Shown here: in pieces, positions 24,979-34,180 of the stretch
Position numbering within the stretch: position 1 is the stretch's first letter
Layout of the letters: every line of letters starts with the position of its first letter
Assembly (NCBI GenBank): GCA_903885665.1
Contig: CAISJL010000019.1
Span: forward strand, 1 to 43,096
From: an uncultured beta proteobacterium
GTDB taxonomy: Bacteria; Pseudomonadota; Gammaproteobacteria; Burkholderiales; SG8-41
Direction of reading: 5' to 3'
Length of the DNA stretch: 43,096 nt
Notes under the pieces: generated by a model
Told to the model about the DNA's origin: nothing
Database searches by the model: none
What the model saw: the letters and a program-made list of their open reading frames with translations, nothing else
Position numbers and translations under genes: made by a program

Positions 24979-26598
24979 TTAATTAATCAGTAACGTGCTG
25001 GGTGTATTTAATAATACATTGCGACGAAATGCGGTTTGATTCTCGGCCATATCAATAGCCGCAGGATTCCAAGAATCAAGAATGATACTTCCGTCTGCGA
25101 TGTAATTGGCAGTGATCGGTTGGGGAGTGGCTAACATATCCCAGAGTTTTTTTTCATGATGTACTGGGATGTTGTTGAGAGTAATTTTTTGTGGTTTAGG
25201 CAGTGGTTTGAGCCCTGCAACTAAAAAACTATTTATTTGTACTGCGCCTTGCCAGTGAGGTCGATACATATCGACATAGGGCAACTCGCTCAACAGGGTG
25301 GTTAAGAGGTGGGCGTAGGGTCGTGGTAGATCAAGGTTTGCAAAAGTGTTAAACACTGCAACTCCCTGTGGACTGAGGCAACGCCGTAGGTCTGCAAAAA
25401 ATTCACGAGTGATGAGATAGTCAGGTGTGCCATCGCCATGGAATAAATCAACAATAATGACATCTTGTGGCGTATTGCAATTATGGATATAAGTTCTTGC
25501 ATCGGCTTGATGCACGGTTACTTTTTGGTCGTCAAAATTAAAGTATTGCTGAGCGACTTTGATAGCGGATGGATTGATCTCTACAACAGCAATGTTTGCT
25601 TGCATGCTGGCTAATTGCATAGGGACAACTCCTGCGCCAAGTCCCAGCAGCAATATATTTTTTGCGTGTGGTTGATAAGCTCGTGTCAATGCCTCTAAGC
25701 CGTAGGTGTAGAAAGATAGGGATTGCTGATTGGAATCAACGGTGTTTTGGGTTAAGCCGTCATGAAAAAAAATACGCTCAAATTTTCCGCTGGGTTCAGG
25801 TGTGCTACGCAACACTTTTACTGTCCCAAATAGCGAGCTCTGCATGCTCTCTACGTACCATTGATTGCCGTTATAGCTCAATGGCCCTTGGCGTTGAGTG
25901 TATGCATCACCATACCATGCGAGTAGCCCCGCACTAAATAATGCCAAGATACTGGTGGTGAGTATAGTTGGGCGCTGATCTGTGAGCAGATCTTTTTGCG
26001 CGGCAATAGCTAAGGATATTGTCGATAGGGCTATAGCGATCATCAGAACTGCAGTGAAATTGCTGAGATTAGGTATGAGAATAAATGCAGTCACAATGAC
26101 TCCAGCTACAGATCCAATAGTGCTAACAAAAAATACCCAACCTGAACCAGCGTCGCCATCTTTGTGAGGGTGCGAGCGAATAACCAGTGCCACTAATAAG
26201 GGATTCATTGCTGATGTCACCACCAGCGGTAAAAATAGCAAAATGAGGCAAGCGGCAAATGCACCGTAGACAAGGTCCCAGCGGGCAAGTGCGTAAAATT
26301 GTTGTGGGTATATTAAGCAGCCTAAAATGATTGCAATCGCTGCAAATGCCGGCATGATTGAGAAAAGAAATGCCAGTCTATGAAGGTTATTTGTACTAGA
26401 TTGAGCTAGTTTCCCACCCCACCAATAGCCAATCGCTAAAGAAATCAGTGTGATTGATAAGATACCTGTCCAGATGAATAAACTGACCCCAAAATAGGGT
26501 GTCATGATCCGAGAAGCCAGCAATTCGAGCGCGAGAATTGCACCGCCTGTTACAAATATTGATGAATAGTAGAATTTTTTCTGATTATGAATGGACAT
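24979..26598 (-). CDS. membrane-embedded spermidine-synthase-like protein
   Basis: A 539-residue fused protein. Residues 1-230 hold about seven hydrophobic helices, opening with GGAILALELLASRIMTPYFG, the hallmark of fused transporter/spermidine synthase proteins. Residues 240-520 form a soluble Rossmann domain with NILLLGLGAGVVPMQ (314-328), VVEINPSAIKVAQQYF and VDLFHGDGTPDYLITREFF (383-401). True spermidine synthases have a TD pair in a DxTDPxGP loop; here the loop reads DLFHGDGTPD, so polyamine synthesis is doubtful. It is the only minus-strand gene between 21.9 and 33.9 kb, wedged between methyltransferases 1 and 2, with a 112-base divergent region towards methyltransferase 2. It may use S-adenosylmethionine-type ligands at the membrane; that is inference. 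Confidence 0.8.
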   Translation of the reverse strand: MSIHNQKKFYYSSIFVTGGAILALELLASRIMTPYFGVSLFIWTGILSITLISLAIGYWWGGKLAQSSTNNLHRLAFLFSIMPAFAAIAIILGCLIYPQQFYALARWDLVYGAFAACLILLFLPLVVTSAMNPLLVALVIRSHPHKDGDAGSGWVFFVSTIGSVAGVIVTAFILIPNLSNFTAVLMIAIALSTISLAIAAQKDLLTDQRPTILTTSILALFSAGLLAWYGDAYTQRQGPLSYNGNQWYVESMQSSLFGTVKVLRSTPEPSGKFERIFFHDGLTQNTVDSNQQSLSFYTYGLEALTRAYQPHAKNILLLGLGAGVVPMQLASMQANIAVVEINPSAIKVAQQYFNFDDQKVTVHQADARTYIHNCNTPQDVIIVDLFHGDGTPDYLITREFFADLRRCLSPQGVAVFNTFANLDLPRPYAHLLTTLLSELPYVDMYRPHWQGAVQINSFLVAGLKPLPKPQKITLNNIPVHHEKKLWDMLATPQPITANYIADGSIILDSWNPAAIDMAENQTAFRRNVLLNTPSTLLIN

Positions 26599-26710
26599 AG
26601 GCTCAGTTGATTTGGCTGTCAGTTATAATGAACGGTCAATCTACCACAGTCTTAGTCAGATGCGTAGTTCACGATTTTAAGTTCAGAGATAACCAAAGAG
26701 GTGTTGATTC

Positions 26711-27610
26711 ATGCATGTTCGAATATTATTAATTATTGCAATGCTATTTGCGAGTGCACGGATTTGGTCTCAAGATTTTGGCGATACTCCGTATGTTCAA
26801 ACCCCGCAAAATGTTGTCGATGCAATGTTAGAGACTGCCCGGGTTAAGCGTGATGACTATGTAATTGATTTGGGCTCTGGTGATGGTCGGATGGTGATTA
26901 CTGCGGCAAAAAAACATGGCGCGCAAGGATTTGGCGTAGATCTCGATCGTCGTTTAGTTAATCTAGCCAATATTAACGCTCGAAAAGCAGGTGTAGCTGA
27001 ACGTGCTAAATTTTATGCGCAAGACTTGTTTGAAACAGACTTATCAAGGGCCTCCGTCGTTACTTTATATTTGTTGCCTGAGGTCAATATCATGGCTAGT
27101 AGTAAGTTACTAGCGCTAAGACCGGGAACCCGTATAGTTTCGCATGATTACGGTATTGGTGACTGGACTCCGGACAGTGAGTATGAAATTGATGCTCCTA
27201 ACAAGCCAGTAGGTCGTTCAAAAATGAGTAAAGTTTTATATTGGATTGTGCCTGATCATGTTGCTGGTCGATGGATGTGGTTGCTCGCAAGGTCTACAGC
27301 AACGCATCAAGTGACAATGCTGATTCAGCAAAATTACCAGAAGTTAGATGTGAAGGCTGAGCTCGATGGTAATCCGGTACAAGTAGAACAAGCACAATTA
27401 ATAGGTAAGCAATTAAGCTTTAAACTGACCCTGTCAACGGGCGAGCAATTCGTATACTCGGGCGAGCGTGTTAATAATGCATTCGAAGGCTCGCAAACCC
27501 AATCAGGGCAGGATGCTAAGCCTTGGAGTGCGGTGCGTGTTGAGATGGCTGTGCCTATGCATGTGTTGAAGCCCATGGAGAGTCCGCGCGAGCTAGGCGT
27601 CAATTTCTAA
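26711..27610 (+). CDS. exported FAM173-like methyltransferase 2
   Basis: A 299-residue paralogue. The ATG at 26711 follows AGAGGTG. Residues 1-21 are a short signal peptide (MHVRILLIIAMLFASARIWS, cleavage near SQD). YVQTP is at 28-32 and DLGSGDGR at 53-60, then GVDLD, QDLFETDLSRASVVTLYLLP and LRPGTRIVSHDYGIGDWTPD. The C-terminal beta-rich domain begins at VPDHVAGRWMW and contains a QQNYQKLDVKAELDG block like that of the other copies. It is followed after four bases by methyltransferase 3, so they share a transcript. The extra C-terminal tail (about 30 residues, ending RELGVNF) is not seen in copy 3. Confidence 0.85.
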   Translation: MHVRILLIIAMLFASARIWSQDFGDTPYVQTPQNVVDAMLETARVKRDDYVIDLGSGDGRMVITAAKKHGAQGFGVDLDRRLVNLANINARKAGVAERAKFYAQDLFETDLSRASVVTLYLLPEVNIMASSKLLALRPGTRIVSHDYGIGDWTPDSEYEIDAPNKPVGRSKMSKVLYWIVPDHVAGRWMWLLARSTATHQVTMLIQQNYQKLDVKAELDGNPVQVEQAQLIGKQLSFKLTLSTGEQFVYSGERVNNAFEGSQTQSGQDAKPWSAVRVEMAVPMHVLKPMESPRELGVNF

Positions 27611-27614
27611 TATC

Positions 27615-28463
27615 ATGATTAATTTCAGAATGTATATATTCTGTTTTGCTGCGATTCTTAGTTTTCTAAGCATATCACTGGCACAGGCGCAAGCTGTAAA
27701 GCAGTTGGATGTCCCTTATGTACCCACGCCTTATGTCGTCATTGAAGAAATGTTAAGGCTTGCTAGTATTAGGCCTGATGATTTTTTGATAGACCTAGGA
27801 TCTGGAGACGGTAGGGTATTGATTACCGCTGCTCAGCGCTACGGCGCTAGAGGTTTAGGGGTTGATCTGGATGAAGAGTTGGTTGCGATGAGTCAATACA
27901 GTGCTGCTGAAGCAGGTATTACAGATCGAGTGCAGTTTTTAAATCAAGATCTATTTCAAACAGATTTAAGTCCAGCTACTGTAATTACGATGTATTTGGT
28001 GCCGCGGGTGATGATGCGTTTGCAGGATAAGTTGTATGCATTAAAACCGGGCACTCGCTTAATTTCTCATGATTTTGATTTGGGTGAATGGCGACCCGAT
28101 GCGGTGACTCAAATTCGCAAGAATACTTTTTTATGGGTAGTGCCAGCGAAAATTTCAGGACCTTGGGTTGCGCGATTTCAATTGCAAAATGAAGTAATTG
28201 AGTTGCAAATCAATTGGCGACAAAAGTTTCAGGAAATTGATGGTTATGCAAAAATTAATGGACGTGGAATGCAGGTTTGGCAAGCTAAGTTAGTTGGCAA
28301 TCGGATTGGTTTCATTATTGTAGATGATAGAGATAGAGATCGCGAGACAAGTTTGTATTTTGAAGGTGTTGTTGATGATGGATTGATGACAGGGCAATTG
28401 CGGCGTGGCACAGGTAATGTTCAAGTGCTGACAAGTTGGCAGGCTGAACGTTTCAATGAGTAA
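27615..28463 (+). CDS. exported FAM173-like methyltransferase 3
   Basis: A 282-residue paralogue starting four bases after copy 2; no separate ribosome-binding site is obvious, so translation is probably coupled. The signal peptide covers residues 1-26 with likely cleavage after SLAQAQA. YVPTP is at 35-39 and DLGSGDGR at 60-67, then GVDLDEEL, QDLFQTDLSPATVITMYLVP and LKPGTRLISHDFDLGEWRPD. The insertion before the C-terminal domain is shorter than in the other copies. The last 90 residues (VPAKISGPWVARF onwards) are the shared beta-rich domain, with QKFQEIDGYAKINGRGM. Confidence 0.85.
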   Translation: MINFRMYIFCFAAILSFLSISLAQAQAVKQLDVPYVPTPYVVIEEMLRLASIRPDDFLIDLGSGDGRVLITAAQRYGARGLGVDLDEELVAMSQYSAAEAGITDRVQFLNQDLFQTDLSPATVITMYLVPRVMMRLQDKLYALKPGTRLISHDFDLGEWRPDAVTQIRKNTFLWVVPAKISGPWVARFQLQNEVIELQINWRQKFQEIDGYAKINGRGMQVWQAKLVGNRIGFIIVDDRDRDRETSLYFEGVVDDGLMTGQLRRGTGNVQVLTSWQAERFNE

Positions 28464-28518
28464 TGCTGTTATTGTTTAATGAGAATAATAGGTGCGGTTA
28501 AATAAATAAGGAGTAGAT

Positions 28519-29424
28519 ATGGAGTCAGTATTTTTTTCTGTGCGTCAATTCTTTTGGGGTGTGATTTTGTTAGCACTCTCGTGCGTGGGCATTGCTCAAG
28601 AGGGGAGAGGAGATGTGATTTATGTGCCGACACCGCAAATCGTTGTTGATACGATGCTTGAGATGGCGGCTATTGGCCCCAATGATTATTTAATCGATTT
28701 GGGTTCTGGAGATGGTCGTATTGTGATTACTGCTGCTGCAAAGTATGGCGCTAGTGGATTTGGAGTAGACCTAGATACTTATTTATTGGGGCTGGCAAAT
28801 GCTAACGCTAAGATTGCAAAAGTCGATCAACGCGTGCATTTTCGTGAGGAAAATTTATTTTTAACTGATTTATCGCGTGCTACTGTAATTAGTACGTATT
28901 TACTTCCGGAGATGAATGTCAAACTGAGGCCGAAACTCATGGCAATGCCACCAGGGACTAGAATTGTTGCGCATGACTACCATTTAGGTAAGTGGTTGCC
29001 AGAAGAGCAACGGGAGCTTGTCGTTCCTGACAAAGTGGTTGGTAAAGAAGGAATTAGTTATGTGTTTCTGTACATTGTGCCTGTGCCAATTGCTGGTTTG
29101 TGGGAAGGGGCAGCAGTGGTCGGTGGTCGAGATTTGGCGTTAAAGTTTGATTTTCAGCAAGACTTCCAAGAGCTCATTGGCAAACTAGATTTGTCTAATC
29201 GGACTGTTGATATTCGTGGCCATATTAAAGGTCGAGATGTGCGTATCTTGGCCGGCGGTCGAAATGGTGTGTTACGCCACGAATTTCATGGTCAAATTGG
29301 CGACGGTGTTATGCAAGGCACTGTTGTGATTGGTGAGGGCGCTAGTCGACAAGAGAGCAGATGGCGTGCTCAGTTAAAGCAGGCTAGACCCTTGCTACGC
29401 GCAGCCGATGAAGTTTCTCCATAA
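28519..29424 (+). CDS. exported FAM173-like methyltransferase 4
   Basis: A 301-residue paralogue with a good site, AAGGAGTAGAT, before the ATG. Residues 1-26 form a signal peptide or anchor (FFWGVILLALSCVGIAQ). The cysteine at 22 is not in a convincing lipobox. YVPTP is at 35-39 and DLGSGDGR at 60-67, then GVDLD, ENLFLTDLSRATVISTYLLP and MPPGTRIVAHDYHLGKW. The C-terminal domain starts at VPVPIAGLWEG. The second Asp of the D-x-F motif is replaced by Asn (EENLF instead of xQDLF), a possible change in the S-adenosylmethionine pocket. The APC permease starts 23 bases later, so it is likely in the same transcript. Confidence 0.85.
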   Translation: MESVFFSVRQFFWGVILLALSCVGIAQEGRGDVIYVPTPQIVVDTMLEMAAIGPNDYLIDLGSGDGRIVITAAAKYGASGFGVDLDTYLLGLANANAKIAKVDQRVHFREENLFLTDLSRATVISTYLLPEMNVKLRPKLMAMPPGTRIVAHDYHLGKWLPEEQRELVVPDKVVGKEGISYVFLYIVPVPIAGLWEGAAVVGGRDLALKFDFQQDFQELIGKLDLSNRTVDIRGHIKGRDVRILAGGRNGVLRHEFHGQIGDGVMQGTVVIGEGASRQESRWRAQLKQARPLLRAADEVSP

Positions 29425-29447
29425 CGCTTAAATCATTAGGAATTCTT

Positions 29448-30788
29448 ATGAGTGTAGAGCTATTAGATAATACTCCCCGTCGTTCGCTATCAATGACCGA
29501 TGCGTGTGCCATGATTGTCGGATTAATTGTTGGCGCAGGTATTTTTGGTACGCCATCGATTGTCGCTGGTGCTGTGGGTGACTCTGCCATGCTGTATTGG
29601 GCTTGGTTAGGTGGCGGTATTTTTTCAATCATCGGTGCATTATGTTATGCAGAGTTGGCAGTAGCCTTGCCCTCAGCTGGTGGAGAATATTATTTCTTGC
29701 AGCGTGCCTATGGTCGATCCTTAGCTTTTTTATATGGCTGGGCACGCATGACGGTGATTATTGCCGGATCAATTGCGGTATTTGCCTATCTGTTTGGCGA
29801 CTATATGTCGAGAGTGATTAATCTTGGTGCGCATTCGTCAGCTCTCTGGGCTGCTATTGTTGTAGTGGTATTGACTTACTTTAATTACCGAGGTATCCGT
29901 GAAGGTAAATTAATACAAAATTTGTTTACGGTTCTTGAGGTGAGTGGTTTGGTTTTGATTGTGATCGCCGGATTGTTTTTTGCATCGCCTGCTGTTGAAA
30001 CTGCGCCAGTCATTGCAGGGACCTCAGAACCATGGTACATGGGTGCGGGCATCGGTTCTGCAATGATTTTTGTATTATTCACTTATGGTGGATGGAATGA
30101 TGCTGCATATATCTCAGCAGAGGTGCGTGATGAGACTGCAATGCGCCGAGCCTTATTGATTGCGATTGGATTAGTAACTCTATTATATGTATTAGTCAAT
30201 TATGCTTATATTAAAGGGCTTGGTTTTTATGCGATGTCGCATTCAGATGCAGTTGCCGCTGACCTATTAAAGTCCGCATGGGGCGTTACAGGAGAGAAAA
30301 TGATTGCAGTGATGATTGCCATCGCAGCGCTCACTTCTGTGAACGGATCAATGATTGTGGGTGCGCGTTCAAATTATGCTTTGGGCTGTGACTGGCCGCT
30401 TTTGAGTTATCTGGGTCAGTGGGACCAGGCCAGTGGTTCACCGCGCCATGCCATGCTTGTTCAGGGTTTAATAGCTCTAGTTTTGGTTGGGTTTGGTGCG
30501 GTCTTTCAATCTGGATTTAAAGGGCTGGTTGAATATTCGCTACCTGTATTTTGGGCGTTCTTTTTGTTGATAGGTATTGCGCTTTTTGTTTTGCGATACA
30601 AAGAGCCCGATTTGCCTCGTCCGTTTCGAGTGCCTGGCTACCCCTTGGTCCCGTTAGTGTTTGTTTTCATGTGTGCATTTTTACTGTATTCCAGTCTCGC
30701 GTATCATGGACGACATGCCCTAGTCGGGATCGGTGTATTAGGGGTAGGTGCTCTGCTACTGAGCTGGATAAAAATTAAAAATTTATAG
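29448..30788 (+). CDS. APC-superfamily amino acid permease
   Basis: A 446-residue inner-membrane transporter with about twelve hydrophobic helices. The ATG at 29448 follows AGGAATTCTT. The substrate-binding helix break is GLIVGAGIFGTPS, followed by GALCYAELAVALPSAGGEYY and LQRAYGRSLAFLYGWARM, typical of the LAT/SteT-like amino acid exchangers. FTYGGWNDAAYISAEVRD is the conserved helix 6 region. It is 23 bases downstream of methyltransferase 4 and on the same strand, so it probably belongs to the array's transcript. The transported amino acid cannot be told from sequence; if the array acts on amino compounds it could move the substrate or product. Confidence 0.9.
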   Translation: MSVELLDNTPRRSLSMTDACAMIVGLIVGAGIFGTPSIVAGAVGDSAMLYWAWLGGGIFSIIGALCYAELAVALPSAGGEYYFLQRAYGRSLAFLYGWARMTVIIAGSIAVFAYLFGDYMSRVINLGAHSSALWAAIVVVVLTYFNYRGIREGKLIQNLFTVLEVSGLVLIVIAGLFFASPAVETAPVIAGTSEPWYMGAGIGSAMIFVLFTYGGWNDAAYISAEVRDETAMRRALLIAIGLVTLLYVLVNYAYIKGLGFYAMSHSDAVAADLLKSAWGVTGEKMIAVMIAIAALTSVNGSMIVGARSNYALGCDWPLLSYLGQWDQASGSPRHAMLVQGLIALVLVGFGAVFQSGFKGLVEYSLPVFWAFFLLIGIALFVLRYKEPDLPRPFRVPGYPLVPLVFVFMCAFLLYSSLAYHGRHALVGIGVLGVGALLLSWIKIKNL

Positions 30789-30831
30789 AAATCAGATACT
30801 TGAGAATAAACATTAGCGCTGGATCGGGTCA

Positions 30832-30860
30832 CTTGAAATATAACGCTGTAGACCCAATCT
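30832..30860 (+). promoter_or_regulatory. sigma-32 heat-shock promoter for htpG
   Basis: CTTGAAA (30832-30838), a 14-base spacer and CCCAATCT (30853-30860) match the heat-shock consensus CTTGAAA N13-15 CCCCATNT with one mismatch in the -10 core. It lies about 155 bases upstream of htpG, a known heat-shock gene. Confidence 0.7.
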
Positions 30861-31014
30861 GATGATGACCCGCCAAAAAACGGCAGATGAATTCTGTCTT
30901 GGATGTGTATCAGTTTAAGTGGTATCTAGCGCGCTAGGTGGACTTTAGACTTAACTATTATGGTTGGTTGTGTCTGCAGCGTTTGTTTGAGTCTTTTTAA
31001 TTTCCGGAGGCATA

Positions 31015-32919
31015 ATGTCCGTTACTTCTAGCAAAGAAACCTTAGGGTTTCAGGCCGAAGTTAAGCAGTTAATGCAGTTAATGATTCACTCTTTGTATAG
31101 TAACAAAGAGATTTTTTTGCGTGAGTTGGTGTCTAACGCTTCTGATGCATGCGATAAGCTGAGATTTGAGGCGCTAACCGATAAGTCATTGTTAGATGGT
31201 GACAGTGAACTCAAGATTAAAGTTTCTATCGATGCCGAAGCGCGCACGGTGACGATTACAGATAATGGTATAGGGATGTCTCGCCAGGAAGTGATCGACA
31301 ACGTAGGCACGATTGCAAAGTCAGGCACCCGTGAGTTTTTGGCGAATTTGAGCGGTGATGCAGCTAAAGATGCACACTTGATTGGGCAATTTGGCGTTGG
31401 TTTTTATTCCGCATTTGTGATTGCTGATCGGGTCACCTTGCAGTCACGTCGTGCTGGTCTGGCAGCCACTGAAGCAGTGCGCTGGGAGTCTGATGGTAGC
31501 GGGGAATACACCATTGAATTGGTAGAGAAATCAGATCGCGGCACTTCAGTGACACTGCACTTGCGTGAAGGTGAAGATGAATTCTTGGAAAGTATGCGCC
31601 TGCGCACTATTTTACGTAAATATTCAGATCACATTACCTTACCTATTTTAATGCCCGAGGAAGAATGGGATAAAGACACTAATAAGCAACGACTCACGGG
31701 TAAGGATGAAACAGTTAATCAAGCAAGTGCACTGTGGGCGCGACCTAAAAATGAAATTACTGAAGAGCAGTACGTCGAATTTTATAAACACGTTGGACAT
31801 GACTTTGAAGCACCATTAACTTGGACGCACAATAAAGTTGAAGGTCGTAAAGAATATACACAATTACTATATATCCCAGGACGTGCACCTTTTGATTTGT
31901 GGGATAGGGAGCAAAAGCGAGGTATAAAGCTATACGTGCGTCGTGTATTTATTATGGATAACGCAGAGCATTTAATGCCTCACTACCTGCGCTTTGTGCG
32001 TGGTGTGATTGACTCTAACGATCTGCCCCTGAATGTGTCTAGAGAAATACTGCAAGAGTCTAAAGACATTGAAACCATTAGAACGGCCTCAGTGAAACGT
32101 GTGCTCTCTTTGGTAGAGGAGTTGGCTGAGCATCAGGTTGAGAAATTCAGTACCTTCTGGAAGGAGTTTGGAAAGGTATTCAAGGAGGGTGTTGGTGAGG
32201 ATCGTGGCAATCTTGAACGGATAGCAAAGTTGTTGCGCTTTGCCTCTACGCTGAAAGATACTGCTGATGAGGAAGTCAGTCTTGCTGATTATGTTTCTCG
32301 GATGAAGCCTGGCCAAGAAAAAATCTACTGCGTCACTGCAGAAACGTTTGCAGCTGCTAAGGCGAGTCCGCATTTGGAAGTCTTACGTAAAAAAGGTATC
32401 GAAGTTCTGCTGATGTCTGATCGGGTTGATGAATGGATGTTGTCGTTCTTGACCGAATTTGAAGGTAAGGCAATACAGTCTGTTGCAAAAGGAGTGCTAG
32501 ATTTAGGTGCACTAGAAGACGAAACAGATAAAAAGGCTCAGGAAGAGGCAGCAACTGAGCATAAGCCTTTGATTGAACGTATTAAGAAGGCACTAGATGC
32601 ACATGTAAAAGATGTTAGGGTGACCTTGCGTCTGACTGAGTCACCGGCGTGCTTGGTTGCTGATGACAATGATATGACGGCAGGTCTGCAGCGCATGCTC
32701 AAAGCAGCAGGACAAAAAATTCCTACTGCAAAGCCTATTCTGGAAGTGAATGCGACCCATCCTTTGGTGCAACGTCTTCAGGCAGAAAGTGATGAAACCA
32801 GATTCGCAGATTTGGCTAGCGTGATTTTTGATCAGTCATTGTTAGCTGAGGGTGGACAGTTAGAGGACCCCGCAGGATTTGTCAAAAAACTCAATCAACT
32901 GATGCTATCTATGGGTTAG
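31015..32919 (+). CDS. htpG: Hsp90-family chaperone HtpG
   Basis: A 634-residue cytoplasmic chaperone of normal bacterial length. The ATG follows CGGAGG. The N-terminal GHKL ATPase domain shows [47 protein letters not shown] and [20 protein letters not shown]. The middle domain has [20 protein letters not shown] and [14 protein letters not shown], and the C-terminal dimerisation domain ends LNQLMLSMG. It is a single-gene unit: a heat-shock promoter candidate lies upstream and an intrinsic terminator downstream. Nothing unusual. Confidence 0.97.
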   Translation: MSVTSSKETLGFQAEVKQLMQLMIHSLYSNKEIFLRELVSNASDACDKLRFEALTDKSLLDGDSELKIKVSIDAEARTVTITDNGIGMSRQEVIDNVGTIAKSGTREFLANLSGDAAKDAHLIGQFGVGFYSAFVIADRVTLQSRRAGLAATEAVRWESDGSGEYTIELVEKSDRGTSVTLHLREGEDEFLESMRLRTILRKYSDHITLPILMPEEEWDKDTNKQRLTGKDETVNQASALWARPKNEITEEQYVEFYKHVGHDFEAPLTWTHNKVEGRKEYTQLLYIPGRAPFDLWDREQKRGIKLYVRRVFIMDNAEHLMPHYLRFVRGVIDSNDLPLNVSREILQESKDIETIRTASVKRVLSLVEELAEHQVEKFSTFWKEFGKVFKEGVGEDRGNLERIAKLLRFASTLKDTADEEVSLADYVSRMKPGQEKIYCVTAETFAAAKASPHLEVLRKKGIEVLLMSDRVDEWMLSFLTEFEGKAIQSVAKGVLDLGALEDETDKKAQEEAATEHKPLIERIKKALDAHVKDVRVTLRLTESPACLVADDNDMTAGLQRMLKAAGQKIPTAKPILEVNATHPLVQRLQAESDETRFADLASVIFDQSLLAEGGQLEDPAGFVKKLNQLMLSMG

Positions 32920-32947
32920 AAACTATATTTGTTGTATTTGAAATTAT

Positions 32948-32994
32948 TGATGCCTTCGAGGGCTATTATTTAGTCCTTTAAGGCATCATTTTTT
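32948..32994 (+). terminator. intrinsic terminator after htpG
   Basis: TGATGCCTT (32948-32956) pairs with AAGGCATCA (32980-32988). An inner stem AGGGCT with AGTCCT extends it, and six T follow (32989-32994). Confidence 0.85.
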
Positions 32995-33357
32995 ATGACT
33001 CGATATAATTTTAATTTACAACTATGACAGGGTGATTTTATGCTGCGTTGCAGCACATCCCAAGATTTGCTCTAGGGATATTGTAGTAAGACATATTTCA
33101 ATATTATGTTTATTCAGGCACAGTAAATATCGATTTGTAAAATTATGGACTTTTAACTGAAGCCAGTTTATGGAAATCACTCAATGACCGATAGGTTATT
33201 AGATTTTGATTCAATGCATGCATAGCAGCGCTAATATCTGCCATACTGCTGTGGAAGCCTAGCGCAGCGCTAAAATTTTTTAGCGCTTGCCATCATAAAA
33301 ATGGTGCTAAATCTATAGTAATCGATTTAATTTTTCATTCAAACTGGAGGGGGTGTT
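32995..33357. other. gene-free stretch with small hairpins
   Basis: No gene seen in 363 bases. A hairpin TGCTGC-GTT-GCAGCA lies near 33042-33056, and two AGCGCT palindromes lie near 33263-33286. The last bases (GGAGGGGG) form the ribosome-binding site of the lipoprotein gene. A promoter is likely but I cannot place one with confidence. Confidence 0.4.
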
Positions 33358-33975
33358 ATGAAAAAACTAATACGTAATTTTTTACAGCTAACTATTTTGG
33401 TAATGATCGTTAGTGGTTGCACTAGCAATCCGCTCGGAAATTCGTGGAATACTTTAATCGATGCAGGTGTTGGTCTCGAGAACTTTAATCGCATCGGTGA
33501 TGCAAATTGGCGTTCTGAGGGCGGTGCTATCGTTGCAGACAAGGGTAAGGGTGGGCATTTGCTTTCAAAAGATTCATATCAAGACTTTGAGATTCGTGCG
33601 GAGTTTTGGGCTGCGACCAATACCAATAGTGGTATTTTTATCCGAATCACTGATCCCAAAAATATTGGCTCTGTGAATGCCTATGAGGTCAATATCTGGG
33701 ATATTCGTCCTGATCCTAAGTATGGTACAGGTGCAATTGTTGATGTGGCTACTGTCCCGGTACCGATTGCGAATAAGGCTGGTGGTCAATGGAATGTTAT
33801 GGAAATCAAAGCGCAAGGTGCTGAAATGGTAGTGACATTGAATAGCGTTGTTACTGTAAGGGCTAACCATTCGAAATTTTCAAAAGGTCCAGTTTCTTTA
33901 CAGTACGGGGCAGGTGTGAATGGTGCTGAAGGTGGACCTATAAAATGGCGTAAGCTGCAGATTAGATCATTATAA
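33358..33975 (+). CDS. DUF1080 (3-keto-disaccharide hydrolase-like) lipoprotein
   Basis: A 205-residue lipoprotein. The signal MKKLIRNFLQLTILVMIVSG ends in a lipobox with Cys21. The mature part is a jelly-roll of the DUF1080 family: WNTLIDAGVGLENFNRIGDA, NWRSEGGAIVADKGKGGHLL, SYQDFEIRAEFWAATNTNSG, IFIRITDP, YEVNIWD and QWNVMEIKAQGAEMVVTLNS. Members include 3-keto-glucoside-processing enzymes of sugar catabolism, though many are unassigned. The ATG follows GGAGGGGG. Neighbours are htpG and a MmgE/PrpD gene, neither clearly related. Function in the envelope, exact substrate unknown. Confidence 0.8.
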   Translation: MKKLIRNFLQLTILVMIVSGCTSNPLGNSWNTLIDAGVGLENFNRIGDANWRSEGGAIVADKGKGGHLLSKDSYQDFEIRAEFWAATNTNSGIFIRITDPKNIGSVNAYEVNIWDIRPDPKYGTGAIVDVATVPVPIANKAGGQWNVMEIKAQGAEMVVTLNSVVTVRANHSKFSKGPVSLQYGAGVNGAEGGPIKWRKLQIRSL

Positions 33976-34180
33976 TTTGGGGTTGTGCATGTTAATTTTA
34001 TCCATAGCAACCCAGTAGTATTATTTTAGTCTGTAGTGCCCTTAAGCGTTTGCAAAGAAGATTTGCAACAATATTTCAAGATGAGGTCGGGTGATTGCTG
34101 GTGCAAAATTTACCGTTGAGTATGTGTTTGATTTTTATTTTGAATAATATAATTTATCGGTGATTGAATGGAGATTTGAA

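Noticed and set aside
24096-29424. Recent duplication of the methyltransferases
   Set aside because: The four copies differ throughout outside the motifs, so the expansion is old and the DNA shows no long direct repeats.
30826-30855. GGGTC and GACCC inverted repeat near htpG, as a CIRCE-like operator
   Set aside because: Arms are only five bases and overlap the sigma-32 elements; it does not match the CIRCE sequence.
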